64,000 nucleotides of DNA. Origin: Collinsella aerofaciens. Its GTDB lineage: Bacteria; Actinomycetota; Coriobacteriia; Coriobacteriales; Coriobacteriaceae. The notes under the pieces are model-generated. The model did no database searches. It worked only from the letters and a program-made list of their open reading frames with translations, and had not been told where the DNA came from. Positions within the stretch are counted from its first letter, which is position 1, and the number at the start of each line of letters is the position of its first letter. Shown piece after piece: positions 41,726 through 50,185 of this stretch. The position numbers and the translations under genes were made by a program. The stretch spans positions 62,001-126,000 of the forward strand of contig NZ_JADMUF010000008.1 of the NCBI RefSeq assembly GCF_015546965.1. The letters run 5' to 3'.

Positions 41726-41868
41726 GTCAGCGAAAAGCCAGCTGATGAGGCAAGGTGCCTTGAAAGAGGAGGGCGCTGGGCTTTTGCCCGCGCCCGACGA
41801 TTGAAAGGCAGATTGCCCATCAGATGGCTTTGCAGCGTCGAGGTGACCGCCGTTCGTTAGAACGGCGG
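41726..41868 (+). ncRNA. Candidate structured RNA element, copy B
   Basis: Same plan as the element at 8204. CAGCGAAAA and TTTGCAGCG lie at the base. Outer helices AAGCCA/TGGCTT and TGATG/CATCA have sequences unlike copy A but the same position. Next are GGCAAGGTGCC facing GGCAGATTGCC, TTGAAAGAGGA facing GACGATTGAAA, and an apical helix GGGCGC/GCGCCC. The last loop can be written as alternating G-A/A-G mismatches between Watson-Crick pairs. A separate 9-bp hairpin (41847-41868) ends eight bases before the ATG of the ArsC-like gene and includes its only plausible ribosome site, GGCGGA. Confidence 0.6.
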
Positions 41869-41876
41869 AACAATAA

Positions 41877-42218
41877 ATGAATATTCAAATCTTCGGCACC
41901 AAAAAGTCCTTTGATACCAAGAAGGCCCAACGCTATTTTAAGGAGCGCCGCATTAAGGTGCAGTTTATTGACCTTAAGGAAAAGGAGATGAGCAAGGGCG
42001 AGCTCACGAGCGTGATGCAGGCGGTCGGCGGCATCGACAAGCTGCTCAATCCCAAAGCAAAGGACGAGGAAACGCTCGCGCTCATCCAGCACCTCACCCC
42101 CAGCCAGCGGTTCGATAAGTTGCTCGAGAATCAGCAGGTTCTGGCCGAGCCCATCGTGCGCAACGGCAAGAAGGCCACCGTCGGCTATAGTCCCGACGTG
42201 TGGGGAGCCTGGGAGTAG
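41877..42218 (+). CDS. ArsC/Spx-family protein lacking the active-site cysteine
   Basis: A 113-residue thioredoxin-fold protein of the ArsC/YffB/Spx group. The usual N-terminal motif (G-x-x-x-C-x-x-x-x-K-A) reads GTKKSFDTKKA, so no Cys is at the redox position, and the protein has no Cys at all. The rest of the family pattern is kept (IDLKEKEMSKGEL, NPKAKDEE, LAEPIVRNGKKATVGYSPDVW). Arsenate reductase activity is therefore unlikely; binding or regulatory roles remain. It starts right after a hairpin of the structured element. Confidence 0.82.
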   Translation: MNIQIFGTKKSFDTKKAQRYFKERRIKVQFIDLKEKEMSKGELTSVMQAVGGIDKLLNPKAKDEETLALIQHLTPSQRFDKLLENQQVLAEPIVRNGKKATVGYSPDVWGAWE

Positions 42219-42304
42219 GCTGTGTTATTTGTCGGCGCGTGGGTATAAGAGCAGGCGTTTGGCATAAGATTTAACTGTAAGCCATGTCTAACAAAGGAGG
42301 GCAC

Positions 42305-43435
42305 ATGCCCAACAAACCCGTGAAGATCATCATGCTTACCGGATACCTCGGTGCCGGCAAGACCACGCTGCTCAATCACATCCTCGCTAACGACGGCGGC
42401 ATCCGCGCCGCCGTGATCGTCAACGATATCGGCGAGATCAACGTCGACGCCAGTCTCATCGCCGACGGCGGCCTTTCCGAGACCGATGACCTCATCCCGC
42501 TCACCAACGGCTGCATCTGCTGCACGCTTTCGGATGACCTGGCCAACCAGCTGCAGGGCATCGCCGATTCGGGCAACTTCGACTACATCATCATCGAGGC
42601 ATCGGGCATTTGCGAGCCTATCCCCATCGCCTACACCATCTCGAGCTTCTGCGACGAGGCCAAGGTGGGCGACGAGCCCAAGCTCGCGCTCGACAACATC
42701 GTGGCCGTGGTCGACTGCGCCCGCATGTACGACGAGTTCAACGGCGGTCGCGACCTGCTGGCCGAGGATATCGACGAGGACGACATCGAAAGCCTGCTCA
42801 TCCAGCAGATCGAATTCTGCTCCACGCTGATCCTCAACAAGACCGATACCGTGACGCCCGAGCAGATCGCCGAGCTCAAGGCCATCGTGCGCAGCCTGCA
42901 GAAGGACGCCGTGATTGTCGAGGCCCAAAACGGCGAGGTCCCCATGGAGGAGCTGCTCGACACCGACCGCTTCGACTTTATGCGCGCCTACAACTCCGCC
43001 GCCTGGATCGAGGCCATGGAGCATCCCGAGGAGCACGACGACCCCGAGGTGCTCGAGTACGACATCGAGACCTTTGTGTACTCGCGCCGCAAGCCGTTTG
43101 ACCTGCAGAAGTTCACCAATTTTGTTGAGCAGGAGTGGCCCGACGAGGTCATCCGCGTCAAGGGTCCGCTGTGGCAGACCGGCGATCCGGACATGTGCTA
43201 CATGTTTGAGCAGGCCGGCCACCAGATGCGCCTGATGGAGAACGGCCTGTTTGTCGATTCGGCGCCCGAGGGCGAGAAGCAGAAGATCATCGACGAGAAC
43301 CCCGAGATCATGCAGATTTGGGACGACGAGACGGGCGACCGCATGACGAGCCTGTGCATCATCGGCCGTCACATGGACAAGGATGCGCTCATCGCCTCCC
43401 TCGATGCCTGCCTGACCGACTGGCACCGCGCCTAG
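42305..43435 (+). CDS. COG0523-family (CobW-like) GTPase, putative metallochaperone
   Basis: A 376-residue G3E GTPase. Walker A is GYLGAGKTTLLNH, the metal-binding CxCC motif is GCICCTL, and NKTD is the G4 motif; a CobW_C domain follows. Family members (ZNG1, YeiR, CobW, NhaA partners) deliver zinc or cobalt to enzymes. No cobalamin or zinc genes are adjacent, so the client is unknown. The acidic stretch DIDEDDIE is a plausible extra metal site. ATG 42305 follows AAAGGAGGG. Confidence 0.88.
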   Translation: MPNKPVKIIMLTGYLGAGKTTLLNHILANDGGIRAAVIVNDIGEINVDASLIADGGLSETDDLIPLTNGCICCTLSDDLANQLQGIADSGNFDYIIIEASGICEPIPIAYTISSFCDEAKVGDEPKLALDNIVAVVDCARMYDEFNGGRDLLAEDIDEDDIESLLIQQIEFCSTLILNKTDTVTPEQIAELKAIVRSLQKDAVIVEAQNGEVPMEELLDTDRFDFMRAYNSAAWIEAMEHPEEHDDPEVLEYDIETFVYSRRKPFDLQKFTNFVEQEWPDEVIRVKGPLWQTGDPDMCYMFEQAGHQMRLMENGLFVDSAPEGEKQKIIDENPEIMQIWDDETGDRMTSLCIIGRHMDKDALIASLDACLTDWHRA

Positions 43436-43474
43436 GTTTATCCAAGCGGGCATTTTTCCGCCTATGTAACCGCC

Positions 43475-43509
43475 AAACCACCACGAAGGTGCTCTTCGTG
43501 GTGGTTTTT
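43475..43509 (+). terminator. Terminator of the COG0523 GTPase gene
   Basis: AAACCACCACGAA pairs with TTCGTGGTGGTTT followed by TT; it ends 21 bases before the trmL start. Confidence 0.85.
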
Positions 43510-43530
43510 CGTTCTGAGCCAAGGAGATTC

Positions 43531-44130
43531 ATGTTCAACATTGTGCTGTATGCGCCCGAGATTCCGGCCAATACGGGCAATATCGGCCGCACCTGCGTGG
43601 TCACCGGCGCCCGCCTGCATCTGATGGAGCCGCTGGGCTTCTCGCTCGACGACAAAACGGTACGTCGCGCCGGCCTGGGCTACTGGCAAAACTTGGACGT
43701 GACGACCTATGCCGGCTGGGAGGATTTCCTTGCACGCAACGGTCTCTCCCCTGCCGACGAGCGCCTACATCTGCTGACCAAAAAGGCACGCCGCACCTAT
43801 GCGCAGAGTACCTACCGCGATGGCGACTACTTGGTCTTTGGCAGCGAGAGCTCGGGCATTCCCGAGCCACTGCTCGCCGCGGCGCCCGAGCGCTGCGAGC
43901 GCATCCCTATGCTGCGCGATTGCGACTCGCTCGATAACGCCGAGGCTTGGGAAGCCCACGAGGAATCGCTCGGACATACCGAGGACAGCCACGAGGCCAT
44001 CCTGCAGCAGGATATCTGCGGCAACTTCATCGACCCGGACGACTACCGCATTAGCGCCCTCAACCTTTCCAACAGCGCCGCCATCGTCCTCTACGAAGCC
44101 CTGCGCCAAACAGGCTTTCCGGGAATGTGA
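43531..44130 (+). CDS. trmL: tRNA (cytidine/uridine(34)-2'-O)-methyltransferase
   Basis: SPOUT enzyme that methylates the wobble ribose of some leucine tRNAs. PEIPANTGNIGRTC at the start, FGSESSGIPE and the C-terminal LNLSNSAAIVLYEALRQ are the three family motifs of the knotted SAM site. It has 199 residues against about 155-160 usual. The extra 40 are an acidic insert between the second and third motifs (LDNAEAWEAHEESLGHTEDS and onward). ATG 43531 follows AAGGAG; in-frame sequence further upstream overlaps the GTPase gene and is rejected. Confidence 0.92.
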   Translation: MFNIVLYAPEIPANTGNIGRTCVVTGARLHLMEPLGFSLDDKTVRRAGLGYWQNLDVTTYAGWEDFLARNGLSPADERLHLLTKKARRTYAQSTYRDGDYLVFGSESSGIPEPLLAAAPERCERIPMLRDCDSLDNAEAWEAHEESLGHTEDSHEAILQQDICGNFIDPDDYRISALNLSNSAAIVLYEALRQTGFPGM

Positions 44131-44157
44131 CAAAGGAACTGTTCCTTTGTCACATTC
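44123..44157. repeat. 35-bp palindrome overlapping the trmL stop codon
   Basis: GAATGTGACAAAGGAAC, one T, and the exact complement. The trmL stop TGA is inside the left arm and the uvrA2 stop lies 3 bases beyond the right arm. There is no T run; it may still block convergent transcription. Confidence 0.75.
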
Positions 44158-44159
44158 GG

Positions 44160-46664
44160 TTATAGGTAGCGGCCGGTGATGCTTGCGGGGCAGGCTGCGA
44201 TGTCGTCTGGCGTGCCGGCGCAGACGATTTGCCCGCCTGCATCGCCACCGCCCGGGCCCATGTCGATCACGTAATCGGCGTTACGGATAAGGTCGAGGTC
44301 GTGTTCGATCACGATAACCGTGGCGCCCTTGGCAACAAGGCCGTCGAACACACTCAGCAACACCTGAACATCGAGCGGATGTAGTCCGATCGTGGGCTCG
44401 TCAAACACAAACACGGCATCATCCTGCACGCGACCCATCTCGCTCGCGAGCTTAAGACGCTGCGCCTCGCCGCCCGAAAGCGCCGGCGTGGGCTCACCGA
44501 GCGTGAGATAGCCCAAGCCAAGGTCGTGCAAGGTCTGCAAGCGCGTCTGAACTTTCTTGAGCCCCACCGTGGCGTCGATGGCCTCGTCCACACTCATGTC
44601 CATGAGCTGCGGCAACGTAAGCAGACTCCCATCCTTGCCCTCGCGATGGATATGCGAGGCGGTCTCGGCGTAGCGCGAACCACGGCATGCCGGGCAGACG
44701 ATTTCGACATCGGGCAAAAACTGCACGTCGAGCGATATCGAGCCCGTGCCATCACACGTAGGGCAGCGCAAGGCGCCGGTGTTGTAGCTAAAGGCGCCCG
44801 CCTTGTAGCCGGCTGCCTTGGCCTCGGGCGTACGTGCAAAGGCGCGGCGCAGCTCATCATGGATGTCGGCATAGGTTGCCACCGTCGAGCGCACGTTGGC
44901 ACCGATGGGCGTGGCGTCAATCAGGTTGGCACGCGCAATGCCCTCGGCATCGATCCAGCGCACGTGGCGTGGCAAGCGCTCGCCAGCTGCCTGCGCCTTA
45001 AGCGCCGGGATGAGCGTCTCGAGCACCAACGTCGTCTTGCCCGAACCCGAAACACCCGTAACCGCGACCAAGCGACCGCGCGGAATATCGACTTCGAGCG
45101 GCTTGACGGTATGGATGGTATCGGTCGCCATGCGGATATGACCCTGGTCGAACATTTCGTCGTCAGTCACCTGCGGGCGCAAGCGCTTGGGCTCGGCGCG
45201 CAAAAACGGCGCGATGCGACTGCCCTGCGATTGTTCGACCTCGTCCACCGTGCCCGCAGCGATTACACTGCCGCCGCCCGCTCCGGCAACGGGCCCCATC
45301 TCGACCAGATAGTCGGCTTCCTCCAGCACACGCGTATCGTGGTCGACAACAACCACGGTGTTGCCGTCATCCACCAGATCGCGCATCACGCCCACCAAGC
45401 CGTCGACATTGGCAGGATGCAAGCCGATCGAGGGCTCATCCAGCACATAAAGCACGCCCGTCGATCGGTTGCGCACCACACGGGCGAGCTGCACGCGCTG
45501 GCGCTCACCCGTGGAGAGCGTGGCACCGGCGCGGTCGAGTGAAAGGTAATCGAGACCCAGGTCGACCAGGCGACGGGCCGCACCCAAAAACGAATCGCAG
45601 ATATCCGTCGCCATGGGCTGCATCTCGGTCGGCAAGGATGCGGGCACCCCGCGCACCCACTCAATCGCCTCGCCCAATGTCATGGCCGCTGCCTGCGCCA
45701 GATTGATACCGCGCACCTGGGGCTGGCGCGCAGCCTCGGAAAGACGCGTGCCGCCACAGTCACGGCATGGCCCCTCGCGCAAAAAGCGTGCCACGCGTTT
45801 GAGGCCCTTGTCGTCCTTAACCTTGGCGAGCGCATTCTCGACGGTATAGACGGCGTTGTAATAGGTAAAGTCGAGCGGCGTGGCGCCCTCGCCGTTTTTG
45901 GGAACGTAGAGAATGTGCTTTTTAACCGCCGGACCATGGAACACGATGTCGCGCTCTTGAGGCGTGAGCTGGTTAAACGGCACGTCGGTGCGTACGCCCA
46001 TCTCGCCTGCCACCTGCTTCATCAGATCCCACATGAGCGTGCCCCAGGGAAGCACCGCGCCCTCGTTGATAGTCTTGGACTCGTCGGGCACCAGGCTCGC
46101 TTCGTCCACCTCGCGCATGACACCGGTGCCGCCGCAGGTAGGGCACGCACCGCCGCTATTGAAAGCCAAATCCTCGGCACTCGGCGCGTAGAACTCGCAG
46201 CCGCATGTCGGACACGTGAGTGGCAGGCCTGCGGCCACGTTAAGACTCGGCTCCACGCGCGCCCCGCAGTGCGGGCACATGTGATGGGCGCAACGGCTAA
46301 AGAGTAGACGCAGGCTATTGTTGAGCTCGGTCATGGTGCCAAAGGTCGAGCGCACGCCCGGCACGCTCGGGCGCTGATGCAATGCGAGCGCCGCCGGCAC
46401 GTGCAGTACCTCGTCCACCTGGGCGTGCTCGGCCTGCGTCAGACGACGGCGAGTATAAGTGCTGAGCGCCTCCAGGTAGCGGCGCGAGCCCTCGGCGTAA
46501 AGAACGCCCAGTGCCAGCGAACTCTTGCCCGAGCCCGACACGCCGGCAATACCCACGAGCTTTCCCAGCGGGATATCAATATCGATGTCCTTGAGGTTGT
46601 GTACACGTGCGCCACGCACCTCGATAGCTTGCGGGCCCATCTTCTGTTCCGTCACCTTTATCAT
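44160..46664 (-). CDS. UvrA-family ABC ATPase, UvrA2-like paralogue
   Basis: An 834-residue tandem ABC ATPase. Both Walker A motifs are intact (GVSGSGKSSLA, GVSGSGKTTLV), both signature regions are present (LSTGERQRVQLA, LSGGEAQRLKLA), and zinc-finger CxxC pairs are present in both halves. It is about 100 residues shorter than canonical UvrA (940), and the shortfall falls in the region of the UvrB-binding domain. This marks UvrA2/DrrC-like proteins, linked to drug or DNA-adduct tolerance. Its ATG begins one base after the stop of the upstream ATPase gene, so the two are coupled. Confidence 0.85.
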   Translation of the reverse strand: MIKVTEQKMGPQAIEVRGARVHNLKDIDIDIPLGKLVGIAGVSGSGKSSLALGVLYAEGSRRYLEALSTYTRRRLTQAEHAQVDEVLHVPAALALHQRPSVPGVRSTFGTMTELNNSLRLLFSRCAHHMCPHCGARVEPSLNVAAGLPLTCPTCGCEFYAPSAEDLAFNSGGACPTCGGTGVMREVDEASLVPDESKTINEGAVLPWGTLMWDLMKQVAGEMGVRTDVPFNQLTPQERDIVFHGPAVKKHILYVPKNGEGATPLDFTYYNAVYTVENALAKVKDDKGLKRVARFLREGPCRDCGGTRLSEAARQPQVRGINLAQAAAMTLGEAIEWVRGVPASLPTEMQPMATDICDSFLGAARRLVDLGLDYLSLDRAGATLSTGERQRVQLARVVRNRSTGVLYVLDEPSIGLHPANVDGLVGVMRDLVDDGNTVVVVDHDTRVLEEADYLVEMGPVAGAGGGSVIAAGTVDEVEQSQGSRIAPFLRAEPKRLRPQVTDDEMFDQGHIRMATDTIHTVKPLEVDIPRGRLVAVTGVSGSGKTTLVLETLIPALKAQAAGERLPRHVRWIDAEGIARANLIDATPIGANVRSTVATYADIHDELRRAFARTPEAKAAGYKAGAFSYNTGALRCPTCDGTGSISLDVQFLPDVEIVCPACRGSRYAETASHIHREGKDGSLLTLPQLMDMSVDEAIDATVGLKKVQTRLQTLHDLGLGYLTLGEPTPALSGGEAQRLKLASEMGRVQDDAVFVFDEPTIGLHPLDVQVLLSVFDGLVAKGATVIVIEHDLDLIRNADYVIDMGPGGGDAGGQIVCAGTPDDIAACPASITGRYL

Positions 46665-46665
46665 C

Positions 46666-47783
46666 CTACTCGTGCCATAAAATGCGGTCGCGGATATACT
46701 CGCCCAGCATGGGCACGGTAAACCGGACGAGGCCGTATCCGGCAGCCTCGATGACGCGCTCGCGAATCAGGCTTGCGCGATATTTACTCGCCCAGCTCTG
46801 GGTACGATCACAGCGCTCAATGATATCCGCCATGCGCGTCGGTTTACCCTCATCAGCAGCCATAGCCTCGATAAAGAGGCGTTGCGGACTGCGCAGCCCG
46901 TAATACAGAGGCGCGTCAACCGCTTCGTAGAACTCGGAGACGGCATCCGCGTGCCCAGCCTCGACATCGCGCTCTTCAATGACCTGCGAGCCACGCCGGA
47001 CAGCAGACCGCCACATGTAATAGCCCACCAGCTGAACCATGTAGGGATGCCCATGCTCTTGCGCGCCGCAAGGTCCGCCGTCTCCGCGTCAACGTAAAGA
47101 CCAGCGTCTTTGACCGTCCGGACATATGAATCGCGCACCTTGGGCAAAGATATCGCCCCCAGCGTACGCTGCTGGGCACGCCGCAAAAACGTCACGCTCG
47201 GCTCTTCGAGCAGGTCGTCAACCATACTGGGTAAGCCGGCGAACACCAGCGCAAGACCGCGCTGGTCGCTATCGGGCAAGCCCGTGGCATCCTGGTCTCC
47301 GAGCACCTGCTGATAGAGAACGGCAAGAGCCGCCAGTTCCTCAATAGACGCCGATTGCGCCTCGTCAATCGCAAACAGGATGCCCTTGCCTGGACCGAGC
47401 TTCTTAAGGCGCTTGTTGACCAGCCCTCGCAACGTCTCGCCCTTTGCCCGCGCCGCCTCGACCGACATCCGACCAAACGACGGACCGAACTCCATTGACG
47501 TCACAACGGGTTTATTCGAGCGAAGCGCGTAGGCCAAGCGGTCGCATAAGCCAAGCGAAGCGGAATCGGAGACAACCGCCCATCCGCGCTCGCTGGCCAG
47601 ACGTTGCAGCTCCCGCAGGAGAACCGTCTTGCCGCAGCCGCGGTTTCCCGTAATGAGCATGAGCCTGCCCGGCGCTCCGGCGCCGTTATCGAGCCCTTCC
47701 TCGAAATCTTCGATGACCGACTCGCGACCGATGAGTATCGGAGGCCGCTTGCCAGCCGTGGGCTTAAAGGGATTTGGATTCAT
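46666..47783 (-). pseudogene. AAA ATPase (Orc1/Cdc6-like, winged-helix C-terminus), frameshifted
   Basis: Two overlapping minus-strand frames make one protein of about 373 residues. The first frame has Walker A GNRGCGKTVLL, Walker B LFAIDEAQ and sensor LVFAGLPSM, and reads correctly to KSMG near 47047. There it shifts. The continuation in the next frame (HPYMVQLVGYYMW, then a winged helix MADIIERCDRTQSWASKYRASLI) runs to 46666. The total of 1118 bases is one short of a multiple of three. ATGGGCATCCC is probably ATGGGGCATCCC with one G lost from a G run. Either a real null allele or a sequencing error. The role is unknown; archaeal-style ATPases of this type often sit with mobile or stress genes. 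Confidence 0.75.
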
Positions 47784-47820
47784 GTCGGCCTCCTCGGATT
47801 GGCAAACCCTGGTAATAGTT

Positions 47821-47850
47821 ATACCAACTTATACCGAGTTATACCAACAG
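47821..47850. promoter_or_regulatory. Three tandem 10-bp repeats upstream of the AAA ATPase gene
   Basis: ATACCAACTT, ATACCGAGTT and ATACCAACAG follow each other exactly, 38 bases before the ATPase start. A 10-bp period places the same face of the helix towards a bound protein. On the minus strand each gives GGTATAA, which can also serve as a -10 element. Confidence 0.55.
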
Positions 47851-47969
47851 CAGGTGACAAAAGGGCCGCCTTTCTATCACCTATGGCCGAAAAACTCGGC
47901 GTCTGCTGCTCGCCAGGGGCGGAAGGTGGCGGGATCGACCTTTACGTGCGCCGCGGCGGGTACGTCGTA

Positions 47970-49880
47970 CTATTTGACCGTGTAACCGGCGCCGTGAGAG
48001 CAAAAGACCGAATCGGGCGTGTTGGGCAGATCGGCCTCTGGCTCATAGGCGGCAGCCTCGATTACGCGCTCGGCATCATGGCAAGCCGCATAGCCGGCGA
48101 ACTCTAGGTACAGATGCCCGCGACCGCTCGTGTAGGCAGCCACCTCCAGCGCGTAATCCTGCACCTCAGATGCCGGCACGCGACCCACAAGCTTCGCCCG
48201 ATCTCCCGCCATCGTCGGCGGCTCGTACTCGGCACCCATGCGCGTGGCATCCGAGAGCGCCCGGCCCACGCACTCCCCCGGCACCTCGAGCTCAAAGCGG
48301 TACCACGGCTCCAACAGCACCGCCGCGCCAGCCTCACGTGCCCGCATGAGCCCCTGGCGAACCGCGCGGTACGTGGCCTGGCGAAAATCGCCGCCCTCGG
48401 TGTGTTTGGCATGCGCGCGGCCGCCCGTGAGCGTAATGCGCACATCGGTGATGGGCGAGCCGGTCAGCACGCCCAGGTGATCGCGCTCCATGGCGTTGGT
48501 GAGTGCCAAACGCTGCCAGTTAAGATCGAGCTCGTCAGTCGAGGTTACGGTGCCAAACTGCACGCCCGAGCCCGCCGGCAACGGCTCCAGGCGCAAATGC
48601 ACCTCGGCATAGTGGCGCAGCGGCTCAAAGTGGCCCACGCCCTCGACCGGCTGCGAAATAGTCTCCTTATAGAGAATGCCGCCGGACTCAAACGCAACCG
48701 AAAGGCCAAAGCGATCAGCCAACACCCGCTGCACGACCTCGAGTTGCACGGCGCCCATCAACTGCAAATGAATCTGCTCAAGATGCGTATTCCAGCTTAC
48801 GCCGAGCATGGGATCTTCATCCGCCAGCTCAGTCAACGCTCTGAACACCGCATGGACATCATGTTCGCCCGGAAGCACCGTATAGGTGAGGACCGGCGCA
48901 ATGACGGGCGCATCGCCCGCAGGCTCCGCGCCCAGGGCGTCCCCTGGGCGAACGTGCGCAAGACCCGTCACGGCACAAATACCGCCAGCAGCAACTTCTT
49001 GGGCAAGCTCATACTTTTCGCCGTTATAGATGCGTACCTGATCGACCTTCTGCTCCCATGCCTCGGCGCCGGAACGTCCGTCAATCATCTGCTTGGCATG
49101 CAGCGTGCCGCCGGTCACTTTAACCCAAGCCAAGCGCTCGCCGCGATTCCCGCGGCTGACACGATAGACGCGCGCGGCAAACTCCGGAAGCCATGCCTGT
49201 TCACGCATCAGCGCGCATATGCCATCCAGCAGCTCGTCCACGCCTTGGTCCTTGAGCGCCGAGCCGGCAAAACAGGGAAAGAGCTTGCGCTCGGCAACCA
49301 TGCGTGACAGCGTTGCGACAGAAAGCTCACCCGCCTCAAGAAACTCCTCGAGCGCCGCCTCGTCCAACGCAGCAGCGTCCTCCTGAACGGCGCCGCCCGC
49401 CAGCAGTTCGCTGGCATCCAGGCAGCCCTCGGAAAGACGTTGCCCAAGTTGTGCCAGCAAAACATCGCGGCCGGGATTCTCCAAATCGATTTTGTTGATG
49501 AAGATGAACGTCGGGATGTCATAGCGCGCAAGCAGGCGCCACAGGGTTTCGGTGTGTCCTTGCACGCCGTCGTTGGCGCCCACAACCAAAATCGCGTAGT
49601 CCATCGCGCGCAATGTGCGCTCCGCCTCGGCTGAAAAATCGACATGCCCCGGTGCATCCACGAGCATGACGTGGGTATCGCCATGGTCGAGTACGGCCTG
49701 CGACGAGAAAATCGTGATGCCGCGCTCGCGCTCGATCGCGTCAGTGTCCAGATGCGAATCACCATCGTCCACGCGGCCGCGCTTGCGAATGCGACCCGCG
49801 TTGAACAGCATGGCCTCGGCCAACGTGGTCTTGCCGGCATCGACATGCGCCAAGATTCCAACGACCGCTTGCTTCGACAT
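47970..49880 (-). CDS. Tet(M)-like translational GTPase (ribosomal protection protein family)
   Basis: A 636-residue EF-G-like GTPase, the same length as Tet(M) (639). G1 is AHVDAGKTT, G2 is in RERGITI, G3 DAPGHVDF and G4 NKID. EF-G domains II to V follow. In Tet(M) relatives, tetracycline is displaced by the tip of domain IV. Identity to known Tet proteins appears low by eye, so it could be a chromosomal homologue of unknown effect rather than an acquired resistance gene. GC content matches the neighbours and no mobile-element genes are nearby. ATG 49880 has GAGGAG. Confidence 0.82.
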   Translation of the reverse strand: MSKQAVVGILAHVDAGKTTLAEAMLFNAGRIRKRGRVDDGDSHLDTDAIERERGITIFSSQAVLDHGDTHVMLVDAPGHVDFSAEAERTLRAMDYAILVVGANDGVQGHTETLWRLLARYDIPTFIFINKIDLENPGRDVLLAQLGQRLSEGCLDASELLAGGAVQEDAAALDEAALEEFLEAGELSVATLSRMVAERKLFPCFAGSALKDQGVDELLDGICALMREQAWLPEFAARVYRVSRGNRGERLAWVKVTGGTLHAKQMIDGRSGAEAWEQKVDQVRIYNGEKYELAQEVAAGGICAVTGLAHVRPGDALGAEPAGDAPVIAPVLTYTVLPGEHDVHAVFRALTELADEDPMLGVSWNTHLEQIHLQLMGAVQLEVVQRVLADRFGLSVAFESGGILYKETISQPVEGVGHFEPLRHYAEVHLRLEPLPAGSGVQFGTVTSTDELDLNWQRLALTNAMERDHLGVLTGSPITDVRITLTGGRAHAKHTEGGDFRQATYRAVRQGLMRAREAGAAVLLEPWYRFELEVPGECVGRALSDATRMGAEYEPPTMAGDRAKLVGRVPASEVQDYALEVAAYTSGRGHLYLEFAGYAACHDAERVIEAAAYEPEADLPNTPDSVFCSHGAGYTVK

Positions 49881-50124
49881 GGCTCTCCTCTTATTACAAG
49901 CCCATCGCACGCGGCAACAGGCATCCTCGTTCCACACTGGATGATACAATTTACGTGCCGGCGGGCGAAGCGGGCCCTATCCCCCGACCGAGCTCATCGC
50001 CCCGCGTTGCCGCGCGGCGATTTTCGTAGGTTCGCGCCTTGCGAAAGCCGGCACCTCCCCTTTTTGTCTGCCCGGGCTCATCTGGGGCGATAACAACGCG
50101 AGCCCCACAACAACGCGTTTTACC
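49881..50124. other. Non-coding stretch upstream of the Tet(M)-like gene
   Basis: I see no supported gene, RNA or repeat here. The part nearest 49880 must hold the promoter of the GTPase gene; the remainder is GC-rich with short local inverted repeats only. There is no leader peptide comparable to that of tet(M). Confidence 0.4.
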
Positions 50125-50151
50125 AAAAATGGCCCCACTCGGGGCCATTTT
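50125..50151. terminator. Terminator downstream of the GNAT gene
   Basis: AAAATGGCCCC pairs with GGGGCCATTTT around ACTC; T runs in both directions. It lies 35 bases after the GNAT stop. Confidence 0.88.
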
Positions 50152-50185
50152 CATTTCGGTGAAACGCTGGTATGTGACTCGGCCT

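Noticed and set aside
41701-41876. c-di-GMP riboswitch, given the nearby GGDEF genes
   Set aside because: The GEMM tetraloop-receptor and conserved core are absent; the fold is one long hairpin shared with 8204-8351.
47034-47060. Programmed frameshift in the AAA ATPase
   Set aside because: There is no slippery heptamer or downstream pseudoknot; a single lost base in a G run explains it better.
47604-48107. Plus-strand open frame across the AAA ATPase 5' end and the Tet(M)-like 3' end
   Set aside because: It overlaps two better-supported minus-strand genes, has no ribosome site and matches nothing recognisable.
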